A stretch of 64,000 bases of DNA from Eustoma russellianum (lineage: Eukaryota; Streptophyta; Magnoliopsida; Gentianales; Gentianaceae): positions 13,006,758 to 13,070,757 of the forward strand of contig AP025074.1 of NCBI GenBank assembly GCA_036186865.1, written 5' to 3'. How positions within the stretch are numbered: position 1 is the first letter of the stretch; each line of letters begins with the position of its first letter. Both the position numbers and the translations under genes were made by a program. The notes under the pieces were generated by a model that saw nothing but the letters and a program-made list of their open reading frames with translations, was not told the origin of the DNA and searched no databases. Positions 1 to 11,068 of the stretch are shown here, one piece after another.

Positions 1-1005
1 TGAGTCCTACTAGTGTTTCTGGTCCAGATGGTTATCATGGTTCAATTCTATCATCATTGTGGGGAGATAATCAACCAGGGCGTATTAAAAGCAATGCAAG
101 AGTTTTTTCTTGGAGTGCAAGTTCCGACTGCAACGGCTGCTTCTCTTATCACTCTTATACTGAAGGTGTCCTCACCAGTATCATTCGCTGATTTTTGTCC
201 TATTTGTCTGAAGAACTTCATTTCTAAAGTAGTGACATGTGTTCTGTCTTCCCGGCTGGGGTTCCTTATCCCTCGACTGATACCTAAGCAGGTGGGTTTT
301 ATGCCGGGGATGGAATAGCTGAGCAGATTCTGATGGCTAAGGCTGCATCATGGGGTTAGAGCTATCATCAAATTGGACATGGCTAACACATTTGATCGGG
401 TAAGTTGGAATTATCTAGAGCGATTGGTACTTCGGATGGGGTTTCAGGATTTTTTTGTCAGGTAAATCATGAACAATTTAACGGCCACCAAATGCTCAGT
501 TTTAGTCAACGGTAAACCGTGTTGTTTCTCCAATACTGGTCGAGGAGTCAAGCAATGTAATCTGCTGTCTCCTCTGCTATTGATTCTTGCATCGGAGGGT
601 TTCAGCAATGGTCTCAATTCATTGGTTGCACGTTCTTGGATTCGTGGTTTTGAGGAGTGTCTGCTAGCCACTCCATCTCATTTGGGTTTGCAGATGATTT
701 GCTTATATTTCTCTCAATGTCGGCGCAAAACTTACGATGCTTTACTCAGTTTTTCATGCAGTATCAGCAGGCTTCAAAGCAGCAGGTGAAATTTAGTAAG
801 AATTTGGTTGTCGTCAGTAATAATCTATATGGTAGTCAGGTGGCAGAAATGTTAGGAATGCGTTTATCTACCTTTCTAATGAGATACTTGGGGGCTCCGA
901 TTCATTGCAGTATTTGCTGTGCAGCGTACTGCACTTCTTTACTGAGTCATTTTGATGCCCGACTGGTTGGATGGTCGAATTAGCTATTAAGTGCAGCGGA
1001 TCGAC
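1..1005 (+). pseudogene. LINE1 reverse transcriptase remnant
   Basis: Fragments in all three plus frames cover the RT palm and fingers. Recognisable pieces are the FILP-equivalent region near 230-310, a decayed LDMxxAFDRVSW block near 365-410 (the KLDMANTFDRVSWNYLE stretch), RGVKQ at 543-555 followed by LLSPLLL, and FADDLL near 680-700, where LINE2 has YADD. Several stops and at least three frame changes rule out function. Similarity to LINE2 RT is collinear throughout. Confidence 0.85.
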
Positions 1006-1990
1006 TGACACTTATTCGTTCTGTTCTATCGGCAATCCCTTTACACTTGTTTGCTTTCTCTAGACTCCCACGCAGTGTCATAATAAAGTTGGAGCGGAAA
1101 CTTGTGCATTTCTTCTAGGTTGGTCGTCACCATTGGAGATCTTGGAAGGATATTTGCTTCCCAGTGGCAGAAGATGGTCTCGGAGTGTGGTCCTTGACTT
1201 CCTTACAGCAAGCTTACAAGTGCAAGATGTGGTGGTCCTATCATGAGTGTACCACGGTTTGGGCAAAGTTCATTCGTCAGAAATATGGTGGCCGAGAACA
1301 TTTTTGCGAGTTACTTTATGACTCTCCTGACTGGAAGCGTATTTGCCGGATTAATTCATTTTGTCAGAATCGAGTGGGGGAGGGTCAGCAAGGCCTACAC
1401 TGGTGTCCGAATGCGAACAGCCAATTTTTGCTGAAGAGTGCATATGATGAGTGTCGGACATCGTGAGTTACATTGCGTTCTTGTCATTATATTTGGTGGT
1501 CATGATTGCCGCAATCATCTAAAATGTTCATGTGGAAGTTGCACTTCCGAGCTTTGCCGGTTCCGAAAAATATGTGTGCTTTTTCTGTGGATTTCCCGAC
1601 TATATATCCATTCTGTTTACTATCGAGTAGTGGGTTGAATCATATTTTTCTACATTGTCCCACGCTATCTTATATTTGGCAAAGATATGCTCTTCTTCTT
1701 GATGGTCCGGTGTCACTCTATACGTCGTTACGGTCTCACCTCATGGGTTGATGGCTTACGTCTTCTTCTAGTACCATGCGTGTGCATCTCAGAGTGGTGG
1801 TCGCGTACGTAATTTGTTGGAGTGTCTGGAAGGAATATGCAGGTATTGTTTTTGGGGATGAGTCATATAATTCACGTAGTCTTGAGGAGCGCGTGCGAAT
1901 GGATATGTTAGTTTGGTGCCAGGCACCCTCAGGTAAGAGGTTTGCCGAGGTGCTACCTACGTTAGTCACGGCTGTCTGTCACCTTCTATA
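1006..1990 (+). pseudogene. LINE1 RT C-terminal and zinc-binding (zf-RVT) remnant
   Basis: This stretch matches the LINE2 segment after RT: a decayed HHWRSWKDICFPVAEDGLGV block near 1125-1185 and TSLQQAYKCKMWW near 1196-1235, corresponding to DLHQAYQCRIWW in LINE2. Near 1630-1680 a peptide GLNHIFLHCPTLSYIW corresponds to the TMNHIFIYCSRIRHLW zinc-binding motif of LINE2. Frames break several times. The role in intact elements is nucleic-acid binding downstream of the RT, known from the family and not shown here. Confidence 0.75.
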
Positions 1991-2008
1991 CATTGTCCTC
2001 GCCATACT

Positions 2009-2510
2009 GTGGTCCATTGGCTAACACCACCTTCGGGTCGGATGGAAATTAATGTAGATGCGGTTGTGGGCAAGCATGGGTCTGCATCTGGTGCGGTGGT
2101 CCGTGACTCTGCTGGTGCATTGATTTCTATGATTGATTTTCCGTTGCCCTGCCTTCCCCCTCTTAGGGCTGACCTGCAGCTAGTTTTATATACGGCAACT
2201 TACTATGCGCTACAGTTTACTAGATTCTTATTATAGACTGATTGTATGGTATTGCTTCGCTTGATAGCTGATATATCTTCAGTGTCAGGGGGATCTCTAT
2301 GATGATTTGCGCCGCTTGCAGACCTTTCTGCATGTTACAGGCTCTGAACTTTGCTATACCGCAAGGGAGACAAATTCGGCGGCCCATCAACTAGTGTCTT
2401 ATGGTTTGCAATATGCTTTATTCTCCGAGTTTGCTGATATGCGCCGCTTGCCGCCTGTTGTACGAGGCTGCCTGTTCACGGACTTGACCACGCCTTATTT
2501 GCGTACTTGA
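2009..2510 (+). pseudogene. LINE1 fused RNase H domain remnant
   Basis: The peptide HWLTPPSGRMEINVDAVVGKHG opens an RNase H of the RVT_3 type found at the C terminus of many plant L1 ORF2 proteins. The first catalytic Asp (NVDAV) is kept, the Glu position reads as RADLQ (Asp in place of Glu), and the next Asp is seen in TDCM just after a stop near 2234. The second piece, 2307-2510, carries TARETNSAAHQLV, matching TYREANMPAHYLA of LINE2, and ends at the same point (LTTPYLRT against LTSASLRTG). Confidence 0.85.
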
Positions 2511-3226
2511 CATGGACTACACAGCACGTCTTGATTCTGCATGTATCATGCTTTTGATGCAGGCAGCTCGGGTACTTTATTTCTTCTCTATCTGACTCAT
2601 CCCTTCGCAGTGTACTTGTTGTGGCTTTTATGGTGTTGCTCAGTGTTTTTTGTTTGCTATTTTTTTTGCAAGGGATGCTTGAGATCAATGTTGCTAGTTG
2701 CAGGCTTGTCTTTTATATGGATTGGCGGCATTTCACCGATTCTGCCTGCATTTCGTTAAATGTAGATAGGCTGGGTATGTGTTTGCATTTCGATTTTCGT
2801 TACTGTTTCAACATTACTCTATGGAGTTGGCTCTAATTTGCATAATTCTATTCTGATTTGCATGGCTCGAGATGGACGCATGTGTATACTTTCTGGAACA
2901 TCGACGACGAAAAGACTCAGCATGTTCCTCACATTATTTTAGGTGTATCCTTGCTGTCCCATACTCGATAAATATGTATTCTTTTTTCTTCGTGCAAGAT
3001 TTTATCCACAAGGGTAGTTTTGCTTGTCAATATTTTAATGAGGCATATCATATCGAGTGTGGGCAGTGCCCCTTCCCTATAGTATTTATACAGCTGTTAG
3101 GTTTCATTTTTCATCTGCACAATTGTTTTATTTTTATTATGATGGTTTTACTTTGTAATTTTAGTTTTCCTCCGCCATAAATGAGGGCTGATTAATAATA
3201 TCAGGAGGGTTGCCTTCTTTCATCAA
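2511..3226 (+). other. LINE1 3' tail with hairpin modules
   Basis: Non-coding tail downstream of ORF2. Two hairpins of the recurrent tail family are visible at 2537-2566 (arms CTGCATGTATC and GATGCAGGCAG, one mismatch and one wobble) and 2742-2769 (arms CTGCCTGCATTT and AAATGTAGATAG, one mismatch and two wobbles). Each is followed by a CGGGTAC or GGGTATG box, as in LINE2. Near 3001-3060 the block TTTTATCCACAAGGGT is shared with all other tails here, and a terminal CCTCCGCC...GAGG hairpin sits at 3170-3187. Confidence 0.75.
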
Positions 3227-5161
3227 AAAAATATATATAGTGGCGCCAACTTAGGGTAAGAAAAGAGAGAAGAAATTGTGGTTAGAAAAATACCCCAACA
3301 AAATACCAAGTATACAAAATTGTGTAGGAACTCAATGATAGTGTTTTGTCCTATTCTACCCACTCCTAATCCCACTAGGCCACCCCTTCCCTTGCAAGTG
3401 GAAGAAAAGTTTTTTCCATTTTGTGTACCACTACAGAACAAAACCCTACATGCTGTTGCCCCAATCATCGCATTTTCTCTCATTTTGTCCTACTTGGCAC
3501 AAAAGACAATCTTTTCCCCCCTTTCAACCTTATAGGCCGGCCACTAGCCAAAGGAAGCACAATGACAACCCTTTTCTTCATTCTTACACACTTATTCCAT
3601 TTAATCATTACCTAGACCTACTACCCCCAAACTTCTTCAAGAAAACTTTCCCTATTTCCTCCCCTCTCCCTCAATCTCGGCCGAAAATCACAAAGGGGAC
3701 AAACCCCTTTGTTTTTCTTCACTTTCTACTCCCAAATCCTCTTACATTTCATCCATATTTTCTTCCCTCTTCCATCTATTTCACCAATAACTCCACCTTC
3801 TCTCAAACCACTCCACTCACTTCACTTTCTCCTCTTCTCCCTCTTCCTCACAATTCCAACGTTCCCTCCCTCTCTTCTCTCTCATTTTTCATCTCAATCC
3901 ATTACATCTCCTACACTTAGCAAATCTTCTCCCCCTACATCCTCTTCCTTTCTCCAACAAAAACAAAGTCTTCAAGCACCTTCTTCTCCTTAAGAAAACC
4001 GTCCCCCTCTCTTCTCTCCCTCATTTTCATCTTCAACTCATTCTACCTCCTACACGTTATCTTCTTCCCTCCAAAAGAAGAAGAAATCTTTCAAGATCAC
4101 CTTTCTTACCTCCATGGTTGAAATATCCTAAGCCAAGAACGAAATTTGCTCTCTTCTTCTCATTTCATATTTAGCAAACATTCATATTCATGAACACTTT
4201 TCTTTCTTTCTGAAGCAAGAAAACAAAGTCTTTCAACCTTCATTTAAGCATCACGACCGAATGTTTAAGGGGTGAGAACCAAGAGCTATCAAGGTAGAAA
4301 CACCATCTAAGTTAAGTTTATATTTCTTCATTTATTCATTCCATAAGTTGCTCACTAACTTCTTTATTTTTTTGGGATAAAATCGTGCATACATAAGGGT
4401 AAAGAAGAGGTTTTTCTTCAAGACAAGTGAAGAAATCTTCACTCTTCTTCAAAGGTTAAATAATAAAGACAAGTACTCTTCCTAGATCCTTTATGGATTT
4501 TCAAAGATCTATGTATTTATGTTCATACAAAGTTGGATCATTCATGATATATGTTCAAGGTTGTTGTATCAAAAATATATAAATACTATGTTCATAAGTG
4601 ATATAAATATGTCTATATAAGGATATATATTATAAGGCCAAGGTGTTGGAAAAGTGGGCTATATATACAAAAAAATGAAATAGACACATATATATAATGT
4701 AGGTATAAGTGTGATGAAAATATAATAATATGTGTATATATATACATATACACACGGCCAAAAGTTTGGAAAGTGGACTTGCATGCATAAATAAAATGAA
4801 ATCTATACATACATATAATATATATACAAGTTAAATAAAGAAATGAAGATATATGATATATTAGAAAAAGCATACTAAGAAATCATTTTTATGCATATAT
4901 TCTTATGTTTTTCCATAAAGATAATCATTTATGCGCTTGTTATGATTTTGATACGTTTCTTGATTATCTAAGTGTTTATGTGTGTGTGTGTGTGTACATA
5001 TATATGATTTTCGGCCATATTAAGGTTTGGTAGACTAATTACTTTATGATATGATTTTTATCACTTTATATGTTTATGCCTTTTATGATGATGTTACAAG
5101 TCATTATGTTGATGAAAACTAATATGTATATAGTTGGTGTAAATATCAAAACAATATATAA
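3227..5161 (+). mobile_element. Gypsy LTR-Z, piece 1 of 3
   Basis: Aligns with 33536-34500 of LTR-B: the same GTGGTTAGAAAA start, the same C/T-rich leader (3340-4080) and the same TCCTTTATGGATTTTCAAAG block (4484-4503 and 34441-34460). About 320 bp of the LTR start expected from LTR-B are missing, because LINE1 is inserted there. The many open frames at 3270-4000 are products of the stop-poor C/T-rich leader and do not look like genes. The piece is interrupted at 5161 by LINE2. Confidence 0.8.
5145..5161 (+). repeat. Target-site duplication, left copy (LINE2)
   Basis: ATCAAAACAATATATAA occurs here and again at 11640-11656 directly after the A-rich end of LINE2. This 17-bp direct repeat is the normal size for L1-type target-primed insertion and fixes both ends of the element. 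Confidence 0.92.
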
Positions 5162-5324
5162 ATAATATAGTAATCACAGGAGAATGGCGCAGTGCTTCTG
5201 GCGATTTCCAGTTTAGCGCCGCCGCCTCCTGTGCTGATCCACACGCTTTTCACCCCCGTCAATTTTCTGCTGCTTCATCCCGCCGTCTTTGCCATAGAAT
5301 TACAACGTAATTCACTCTTCCATA

Positions 5325-6458
5325 ATGTCGACATTGAAGCCGCCATCTTTCGCCGATATTGTCGCCGGCGACACATCCGCACAAAAGATTAATATTTCGC
5401 CCAAAACCGTTTCACGACACAAAGGTATTCCGATGATCTCATTTCTCGATTCTGAAATTGATGCCCTAGCCGCGCCATTCAAACATTCCTTGGTTGGCAT
5501 GTTTTGGTATGGACGACCTCCGTTGAAGGTGATACGTGATGTTTTTGAAAAAATTGGATTTCATCAAGATTTACGTATAACTCTCATCGATCAAACCCAC
5601 ATTCTTTTAAATTTTCGCCATGAAGCCGATTATCTCAGATGTTTTTATCGTAGATCATGGCTTATATCAGGATGTCATATGCGTATAACCAAATGGACTG
5701 TTGATTTTGATCCATCCGCTGATGTACCCATTGTTCCAGTCTGGGTTGCCCTGCCTAGCTTGCCAATCCATCTGCATTGTCGTGATGCTCTCTTTGAAAT
5801 AGTGAAACCGATTGGCTGTCCACTCAAGCTAGATGTCGCGACCACTGACGGTCTCAGGCCATCCGTGGCACGAATATGTGTTGATGTCTCGCAGGATCTG
5901 CTGCAAAAAATTTATTTACAAGCAAAGAAAAAACTCATACTGCAGTCGGTGATCTATGAAGATTTGCCCAAGTATTGTACTACTTGCCATCGTCTTGGGC
6001 ATGATCAAGCGTCTTGTCCGTCAAAACTATCAACGCCTTCGTCAGTTCCACCGCCTCCACCGCCACTGCCGTCTCGCCCGCCAAAACAATGATGGACGCC
6101 TGTAAAGAAGAAATCAATAGCACCACCTCCTACGGCGCCATCATCTTCCCTGCCACCTCAAACTTCTATGCCTAACATACCACCTGCTGAGATGCCTCCA
6201 TCAGATGCTCCTCTGCACGCCACCTGCGATGAGCCAGAAGATGAGGAGGAATGCCAGTTGCAAGACACTTTCTGCGATGCCGCAGATCATCAAATGCCAG
6301 ATGACGTCACACATATGGATATTGGACATTTGTCGGATAATGATTTGCCGGCTGATGTCCATGCTGAGGACATCCCTACGGTACCTGAAGAAGTTGCACG
6401 TCGCATGCAATTGCTTGGATCATCGCCTGATGATGAAATATTAATATCCAGACTGTAG
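5325..6458 (+). pseudogene. LINE2 ORF1: DUF4283 and zinc-knuckle protein, one internal stop
   Basis: This is the nucleic-acid-binding protein that coats LINE RNA. Residues about 30-170 match the DUF4283 region typical of plant LINE ORF1: PMISFLDSEIDALAAPF, VGMFWYGRPPLKVIRDVFEKIGF, then FRHEADYLRCFYRRSWLISG. A CX2CX4HX4C zinc knuckle (CTTCHRLGHDQASC) lies near residues 223-236. A proline-rich stretch follows, then a TGA at 6090-6092, after which the same frame stays open to 6458 with an acidic C terminus. The ATG at 5325 is chosen because LINE4 has a matching start (MATAPTFAAVVAG at 63647). The stop makes it a pseudogene unless read through. Confidence 0.88.
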
Positions 6459-6603
6459 GATCAGCCCGAGGAGGCGCCATTTATAACAGTCGTTCCCCGT
6501 AGGAAACGCCGAGCCCAAAAGGACCTACCCCCCTGCCGCCATCGACCATTTTGACGCGCAGTGCGTCTCAAATCATCCAGGGAAGTGTCTCTAACCTTAC
6601 TCA
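6459..6603 (+). other. LINE2 spacer between ORF1 and ORF2
   Basis: 145 bp between the ORF1 stop and the ORF2 ATG. No motif is recognised. ORF2 is in a different frame from ORF1, so it would need reinitiation or internal initiation, which the sequence does not resolve. Confidence 0.5.
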
Positions 6604-7260
6604 ATGAATATATTAATATGGAACATTCAAGGCATGCGTATGTCATTACCTCAATTACAACAGTTGATTAGAGAACATCGTTTAAATTTAGTTGCTTTAA
6701 TAGAACCTAAGCATACTCCATCACAAGTACATACATTTGGTTTGCGTCTTGGATTTTCACACTGCTATGCTTCACAGTCGGAACATATCTGGTTTTTCTG
6801 GCGTGATAATGAGTTCCGTTTGCTTGCCACACAGGATCAAGATCAAGTGATCCATCTGACTTTGTCATCGGTTTCGCTGCAGCACACTTTTGTTCTCTCT
6901 TTAGTCTATGCAAAACATACTGCTTCGCAGCGTCAACACTTATGGCGCACACTATGTGATTTCTCCACGGGGTTACAGTTACCTTGGATGGTTGGCGGAG
7001 ATTTCAATACGTTTCGCGCCCTTGATGATCATAGCGGACGCTCCACACCTTCTTTATCGGCTTTACAAGACTTTAATGATTGTATAGAAGCATGTTCTCT
7101 TATGTCACCACCATATCAAGGTTCGCGCTTCACTTGGGCTGAAGGCCGCGGTCTTGGACGTGTTCGACGACGGTTGGACTAGTTTTTTGTCAATTCTTTG
7201 ATGCATGATATGTTTGACACTTTGCGGCTTTCTCATTTACTATGCGTCACATCGGATCAC
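6604..7260 (+). pseudogene. LINE2 ORF2 N-terminal apurinic-like endonuclease
   Basis: ORF2 begins with NILIWNIQGM, the usual start of an APE-type endonuclease, which nicks target DNA to prime reverse transcription. Visible catalytic blocks are the Asn in WNIQG, Glu in LIEPKH (about residue 38), the GGDFNTF block with Asp and Asn, GSRFTW near residue 179, and SDHTPLL with the terminal Asp-His pair at 7252-7272. The frame is interrupted by one TAG at 7180-7182, just after RRLD and ahead of FFVNSLM, and continues in the same frame. All catalytic positions I can identify are kept, so the stop looks like the main lesion in this domain. Confidence 0.88.
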
Positions 7261-9048
7261 ACTCCACTTTTGATACAATGTCAACTAAGCACACAGTCTA
7301 CCCGTCGCTCATTCCGTTTTTTAGATGCATGGCTTCACCACCCAGATTTTCATACTTATGTGAAGAATGCATGGATGTCATATCCAACTACAGGCGGCAT
7401 GCGTGGTTTCTATACGAAATTATTTTCCCTTAAGAAAGACATTCAACTCTGGAATAAGAATATATTTGGGAACATTTTCAGCACTCTGAAGCATGCAGAG
7501 GAACAACTTAATATGGCAAAAAGTACTTGGGACGCTAGCCCTACGGAAGAGACACGCGAGGCGTATTATCAGGCCAAAGCACATTATTTGCTCGCCTCCA
7601 ATTATGAATTGCAATACTGGAAGCAAAAGGCGCGGGTAAAATGGTTACAAGAGGGTGATGCGAATACCCGATACTTTCACTCACTCGTCAAAGGTAAACG
7701 GTCACAGCTATGTATTCGACAGCTTCAGGACTCGCAGGGCACACTGTTGACACATCCGGATGACATTATGACATCCGCTGTCGCTTTTTACAAGGACTTA
7801 TTCGCTCGTGCGCCTACGAATAATCACTCAGCTATGCTATCACACTTTCCACATCTAATATCTGAAGCAGATAATCACATGCTTACACAGTTACCATTGG
7901 AGTCAGAGGTAAAAGCGGCTGTATGGAGCTTAGACCCGCAGAGTGCAGCAGGGCCAGATGGTTTTCATGAAAATTTCTACCGTTCATGCTGGACTATAAT
8001 ACATTTGGATGTTCTAAAAGCGGTGCAGGAGTTTTTCATTGGAGTACCACAGCCGACTGTCATGGCTAGTGCTTTACTTACGTTGATCCCGGAAACACAG
8101 TCGCCATAGACTTTTGGAGATTTTCGCCCTATTTGTCTTACAAATTTCCTGAGCAAGGTTTGCACTCGTATCATTGCCACTCGTTTGGGTCGGCTGCTAC
8201 CACAGTTAATTTCACCGGAACAAACATGTTTTCTTCCTGGTCATGATATTTCGACTCAAGTGCTATTGGCCCGAGAAATGGTACACATAATGGATAGAGG
8301 GGGGTCTCAATTATGTTTGAAATTGGATATGATGAAGGCTTTCGATCGGGTAAGCTGGGAATATCTTGAACTGCTCTTGCGCAAATTTGGTTTTTCGGAT
8401 TTCTTCATTCGGATTATCATCAACCACCTAAGTGCTACAAGATTGTCAGTCTTAATCAATGGGCAGCCATCGGTATCTTTTCGGCCTTTTAGGGGAGTCA
8501 AGCAGGGCGATCCCTTGTCACCCTTACTATTTATTCTATCATCTGAAGGATTCAGCAGAGGATTGAAGGCGCTAGTTGCAGCAGGAAACATACAATCATT
8601 TCGCCTGGGGAGAATACCTATGGCCATCTCTCACTTGGCCTATGCGGATGACTTGCTTATTTTTTTACGAGGTACACAACGCAATATCAGACGTTTCCAC
8701 TCTTTCCTCAATATGTATGAAAATGCATCAGGACAAAAGGTAAATTTTCATAAAAGCAGTTTCATACCATCCTCCAGTGTCACTTTAAGTCAATGTCGCA
8801 TATTCAAAGACATACTAGGCATGCGCGCAACAACTCTGCCTTTTAGATATCTTGGATCATATCTTCATAAGGGCATCGTTCGGTCTAGATATTGTTCGAC
8901 CCTCTTACAACATATTGATGGCTGTTTACACAGCTGGCATTCTCGTCTTCTCTCCTCGGCGGGAAGATTAGTACTTTTACGTTCAGTGGTTGCAGCGCTT
9001 CCGCTTCATGTCCTGGCTACAGGCGGCTTGCCCAAGTCTGTCATTTGA
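7261..9048 (+). pseudogene. LINE2 ORF2 reverse transcriptase domain
   Basis: The RT copies element RNA at the nicked target. Motifs in order: GPDGFHENFYRSCW (about 7949), DFRPICLTNFLSK (about 8119), LCLKLDMMKAFDRVSWEYL (about 8310), RGVKQGDPLSPLLF (about 8491), and the active-site box AYADDLLIF (about 8638-8664). A TAG at 8107-8109 and a TGA at 9046-9048 interrupt the frame; both are single stops with the same frame continuing. The catalytic Asp pair in YADD and the Asp in KLDM are intact. Confidence 0.92.
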
Positions 9049-9660
9049 ATGATAGACAGAAAGATGTCAGCATTTTATTGGGGGGATAGGCATCATTGGG
9101 TGGCATGGAAACACATCACAACACCTGTTGAAGAAGGAGGCTTAGGCCTTCGTAATCTAAGTGACTTACATCAGGCATATCAGTGTCGGATTTGGTGGAC
9201 ATATCAAAAGCAAAATACTTTATGGAGTCAGTATATGCATTTGAAATACGGAAGGCGGGGTGATTATCATCCGCGGCTTCCTGACTCAGCCGTATGGAAA
9301 CTCATATGTCGAATTCACAACAGTTGTATCTCTCATACAACTGGTACGGGATCCTTTCTTTCATGGACATCTACGCCTACAGGCGAGTTTACTCTCAAGT
9401 CCGCCTATGATATTTGTCTGGAGTCATGACCAACACAGCTCTCTACAAAATTTATTTGGTTCAAGCAACATTCCTCATCCACAAGACTATTGTTGTGGCG
9501 CCTCTTTCATTCGGCCATGCCATTTGAAGACTATATGGGACGGTATTTGATGGCATGTCCCACGCAATGTCCTTTTTGCAGAGAACACTCAGCCACAATG
9601 AATCATATCTTCATTTACTGTAGTCGCATTCGCCATTTATGGGGTTTTTTTCGGCAGAGT
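9049..9660 (+). pseudogene. LINE2 ORF2 RT-associated zinc-binding segment
   Basis: Continues the ORF2 frame: HHWVAWKHITTPVEEGGLGL, DLHQAYQCRIWW, GEFTLKSAYDI, a TGA at 9427-9429, then LLLWRLFHSAMPFEDYM and the zinc-binding block CPTQCPFCREHSATMNHIF (near 9559-9615). This is the zf-RVT arrangement common in plant L1 proteins. At about 9640-9652 a G-T homopolymer run marks a frameshift: the upstream frame ends soon after and the RNase H continues in the next frame. Confidence 0.85.
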
Positions 9661-10463
9661 TGCATGGCATACCTCCGACGTCACTATCTCTGCGTCAGTA
9701 TTTATTAGCTTGGTGGTACCGATCCACTTTTTCATCATTATTTGGGGTCTTAAAGATAGTCATTCCGGCAATTATGGTTTCAAACATTTGGCGTCATTAT
9801 GCGCAATTAGTATATGGTGACTTTACAACCTTTTCGACTGCGGCCCTACGCAATTCCATACACTTTGATATTCACATGTGGATACAGAAGATCCAGGGAT
9901 CAAAGCTTGCAGCGGGACCAACTCCCTCTTTCTCCTGGATCCCCCGGATTCGCCCTCTGCGTCTCCGTATTATTCGGTGGCAAACTCCTCCTACAGGTAG
10001 ACACAAATTAAATGTTGATGCCGCGGTTGGCCGGCACTACGCCGCAGGTGGGGCAATATTGCATGATCAAGAGAGTCGTTGTGTGCGGGCCATTTCATTT
10101 CGTTTGCCTCCAAGTACACCTTTGCAGGCAGAGATTCAGGCTACTCTTTTTGGATTGATATATTTTCTACCATTCTATCGTTTGATCATAATTGAATCTG
10201 ATTGTGCTCAAATGTTGTCACGACTGCATCAGTCACAACATGTTTGTGGAAACTATCATCTATGCCTCCTACATACAATGCTTCATCAACATCGACTGGA
10301 GATCATTCACACATATCGTGAGGCTAATATGCCAGCTCATTACCTTGCTCAACACGCGATGCTACATCATGCGACAAGTGTTTTCAACAAACACAATCTC
10401 CCAGCTTTGGTCCGTGCATCACTTCTTTTGGATCTCACATCGGCGAGCTTGCGCACAGGCTGA
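9639..10463 (+). pseudogene. LINE2 ORF2 C-terminal RNase H domain
   Basis: This RVT_3-type RNase H would remove element RNA from the cDNA hybrid. It begins after a linker at RWQTPPTGRHKLNVDAAVG (about 9978), with the first Asp in NVDAA, the Glu in AEIQATLFGL (about 10130), the next Asp in IESDCAQML (about 10192) and the His in REANMPAHYLA (about 10318). It ends at SASLRTG just before 10463. The domain itself has no stop; it is separated from the RT only by the frameshift near 9650. LINE1 and LINE3 carry the same domain. Confidence 0.9.
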
Positions 10464-10503
10464 TCTCTAGTCTTCCTCATGGATTGGCAATTTTTCACAT
10501 ATT

Positions 10504-10531
10504 CTGCCCGTACCATAACGGTTACGGGCAG
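10504..10531 (+). other. LINE2 tail hairpin 1
   Basis: Arms CTGCCCGTAC (10504-10513) and TTACGGGCAG (10522-10531) pair at nine of ten positions around an 8-nt loop. Compared with hairpin 2 the sixth arm base is C in place of T and its partner is G in place of A, a compensating change. Confidence 0.75.
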
Positions 10532-10713
10532 CCGCGGTATGCATTCTATTCTTTTCACTCACTACTGTATCTTTCATATCCTCATCATACTTACTGCTGT
10601 CCTTTTTCCCGATAACAATGGCCGACACTGGAAATGCACCAACCCCTTGGCGCGACGCCGCCGACCTCACACACCTAAAGTCTTCCATACGGATTGGCTA
10701 CGTCAAATTTTAT

Positions 10714-10741
10714 CTGCCTGTACTTTAATAGGTACAGGCAG
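10714..10741 (+). other. LINE2 tail hairpin 2
   Basis: Arms CTGCCTGTAC and GTACAGGCAG pair at all ten positions, with loop TTTAATAG. The following box is CCTCGGTACG, and the upstream box is CATACGGATTGG at 10687-10698. Confidence 0.8.
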
Positions 10742-11040
10742 CCTCGGTACGCTTGCTTTTCTTTCATTATGCTGGTTCTTCTATGTCATTTTCCACCCGT
10801 TGAAGGCGCTGTTTGTTTTCTTCATATGTGTACATCACCATCGCATTACCATTCATCACTTGAAATCGCTATTTGGTGTATGGATGGCAACACCTTGGTG
10901 GTCCTTGCCTGCTGATGCGAGACCTTTTCTTTATGCGCATGGCTTTCCCCATCATAATCACCACCTGACGTCATTGACTCACACACCATGTTGCCTATTA
11001 TTGCAAGTCTTCCACATGGATTGACGTGTATCCGATATTT

Positions 11041-11068
11041 CTGCCGGCACCTTGGGTTGTGCCGGCAG
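11041..11068 (+). other. LINE2 tail hairpin 3
   Basis: Arms CTGCCGGCAC and GTGCCGGCAG pair at all ten positions, with loop CTTGGGTT. Relative to hairpin 2, positions six and eight changed to G and C, and both partners changed to match. Confidence 0.8.

Larger units (their letters stand above)
1..3226 (+). mobile_element. LINE1: decayed plant L1 LINE, 5' part off window
   Basis: The window opens inside the reverse transcriptase domain of an L1-type LINE and runs through the RT thumb, a zinc-binding RT-associated segment, a fused RNase H and a 3' tail. The order and peptides match the better-preserved LINE2 at 5162-11639: the opening peptide SGPDGYHGS corresponds to AGPDGFHEN of LINE2 near 7950. 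Reading frame switches and stops are frequent, so this copy is old and inactive. The 3' end lies near 3226, after a CCTC...GAGG terminal hairpin and a short A-rich end, where gypsy LTR sequence resumes. The 5' end and the left target duplication are outside the window. Confidence 0.9.

Noticed and set aside
3278..3993. Overlapping open frames of up to 165 codons, rich in Pro, Ser, Leu and Phe
   Set aside because: They lie in the C/T-rich LTR leader, which lacks stops by composition; the same bias gives different frames at 25000-25500 and 33630-34210, with no shared protein.
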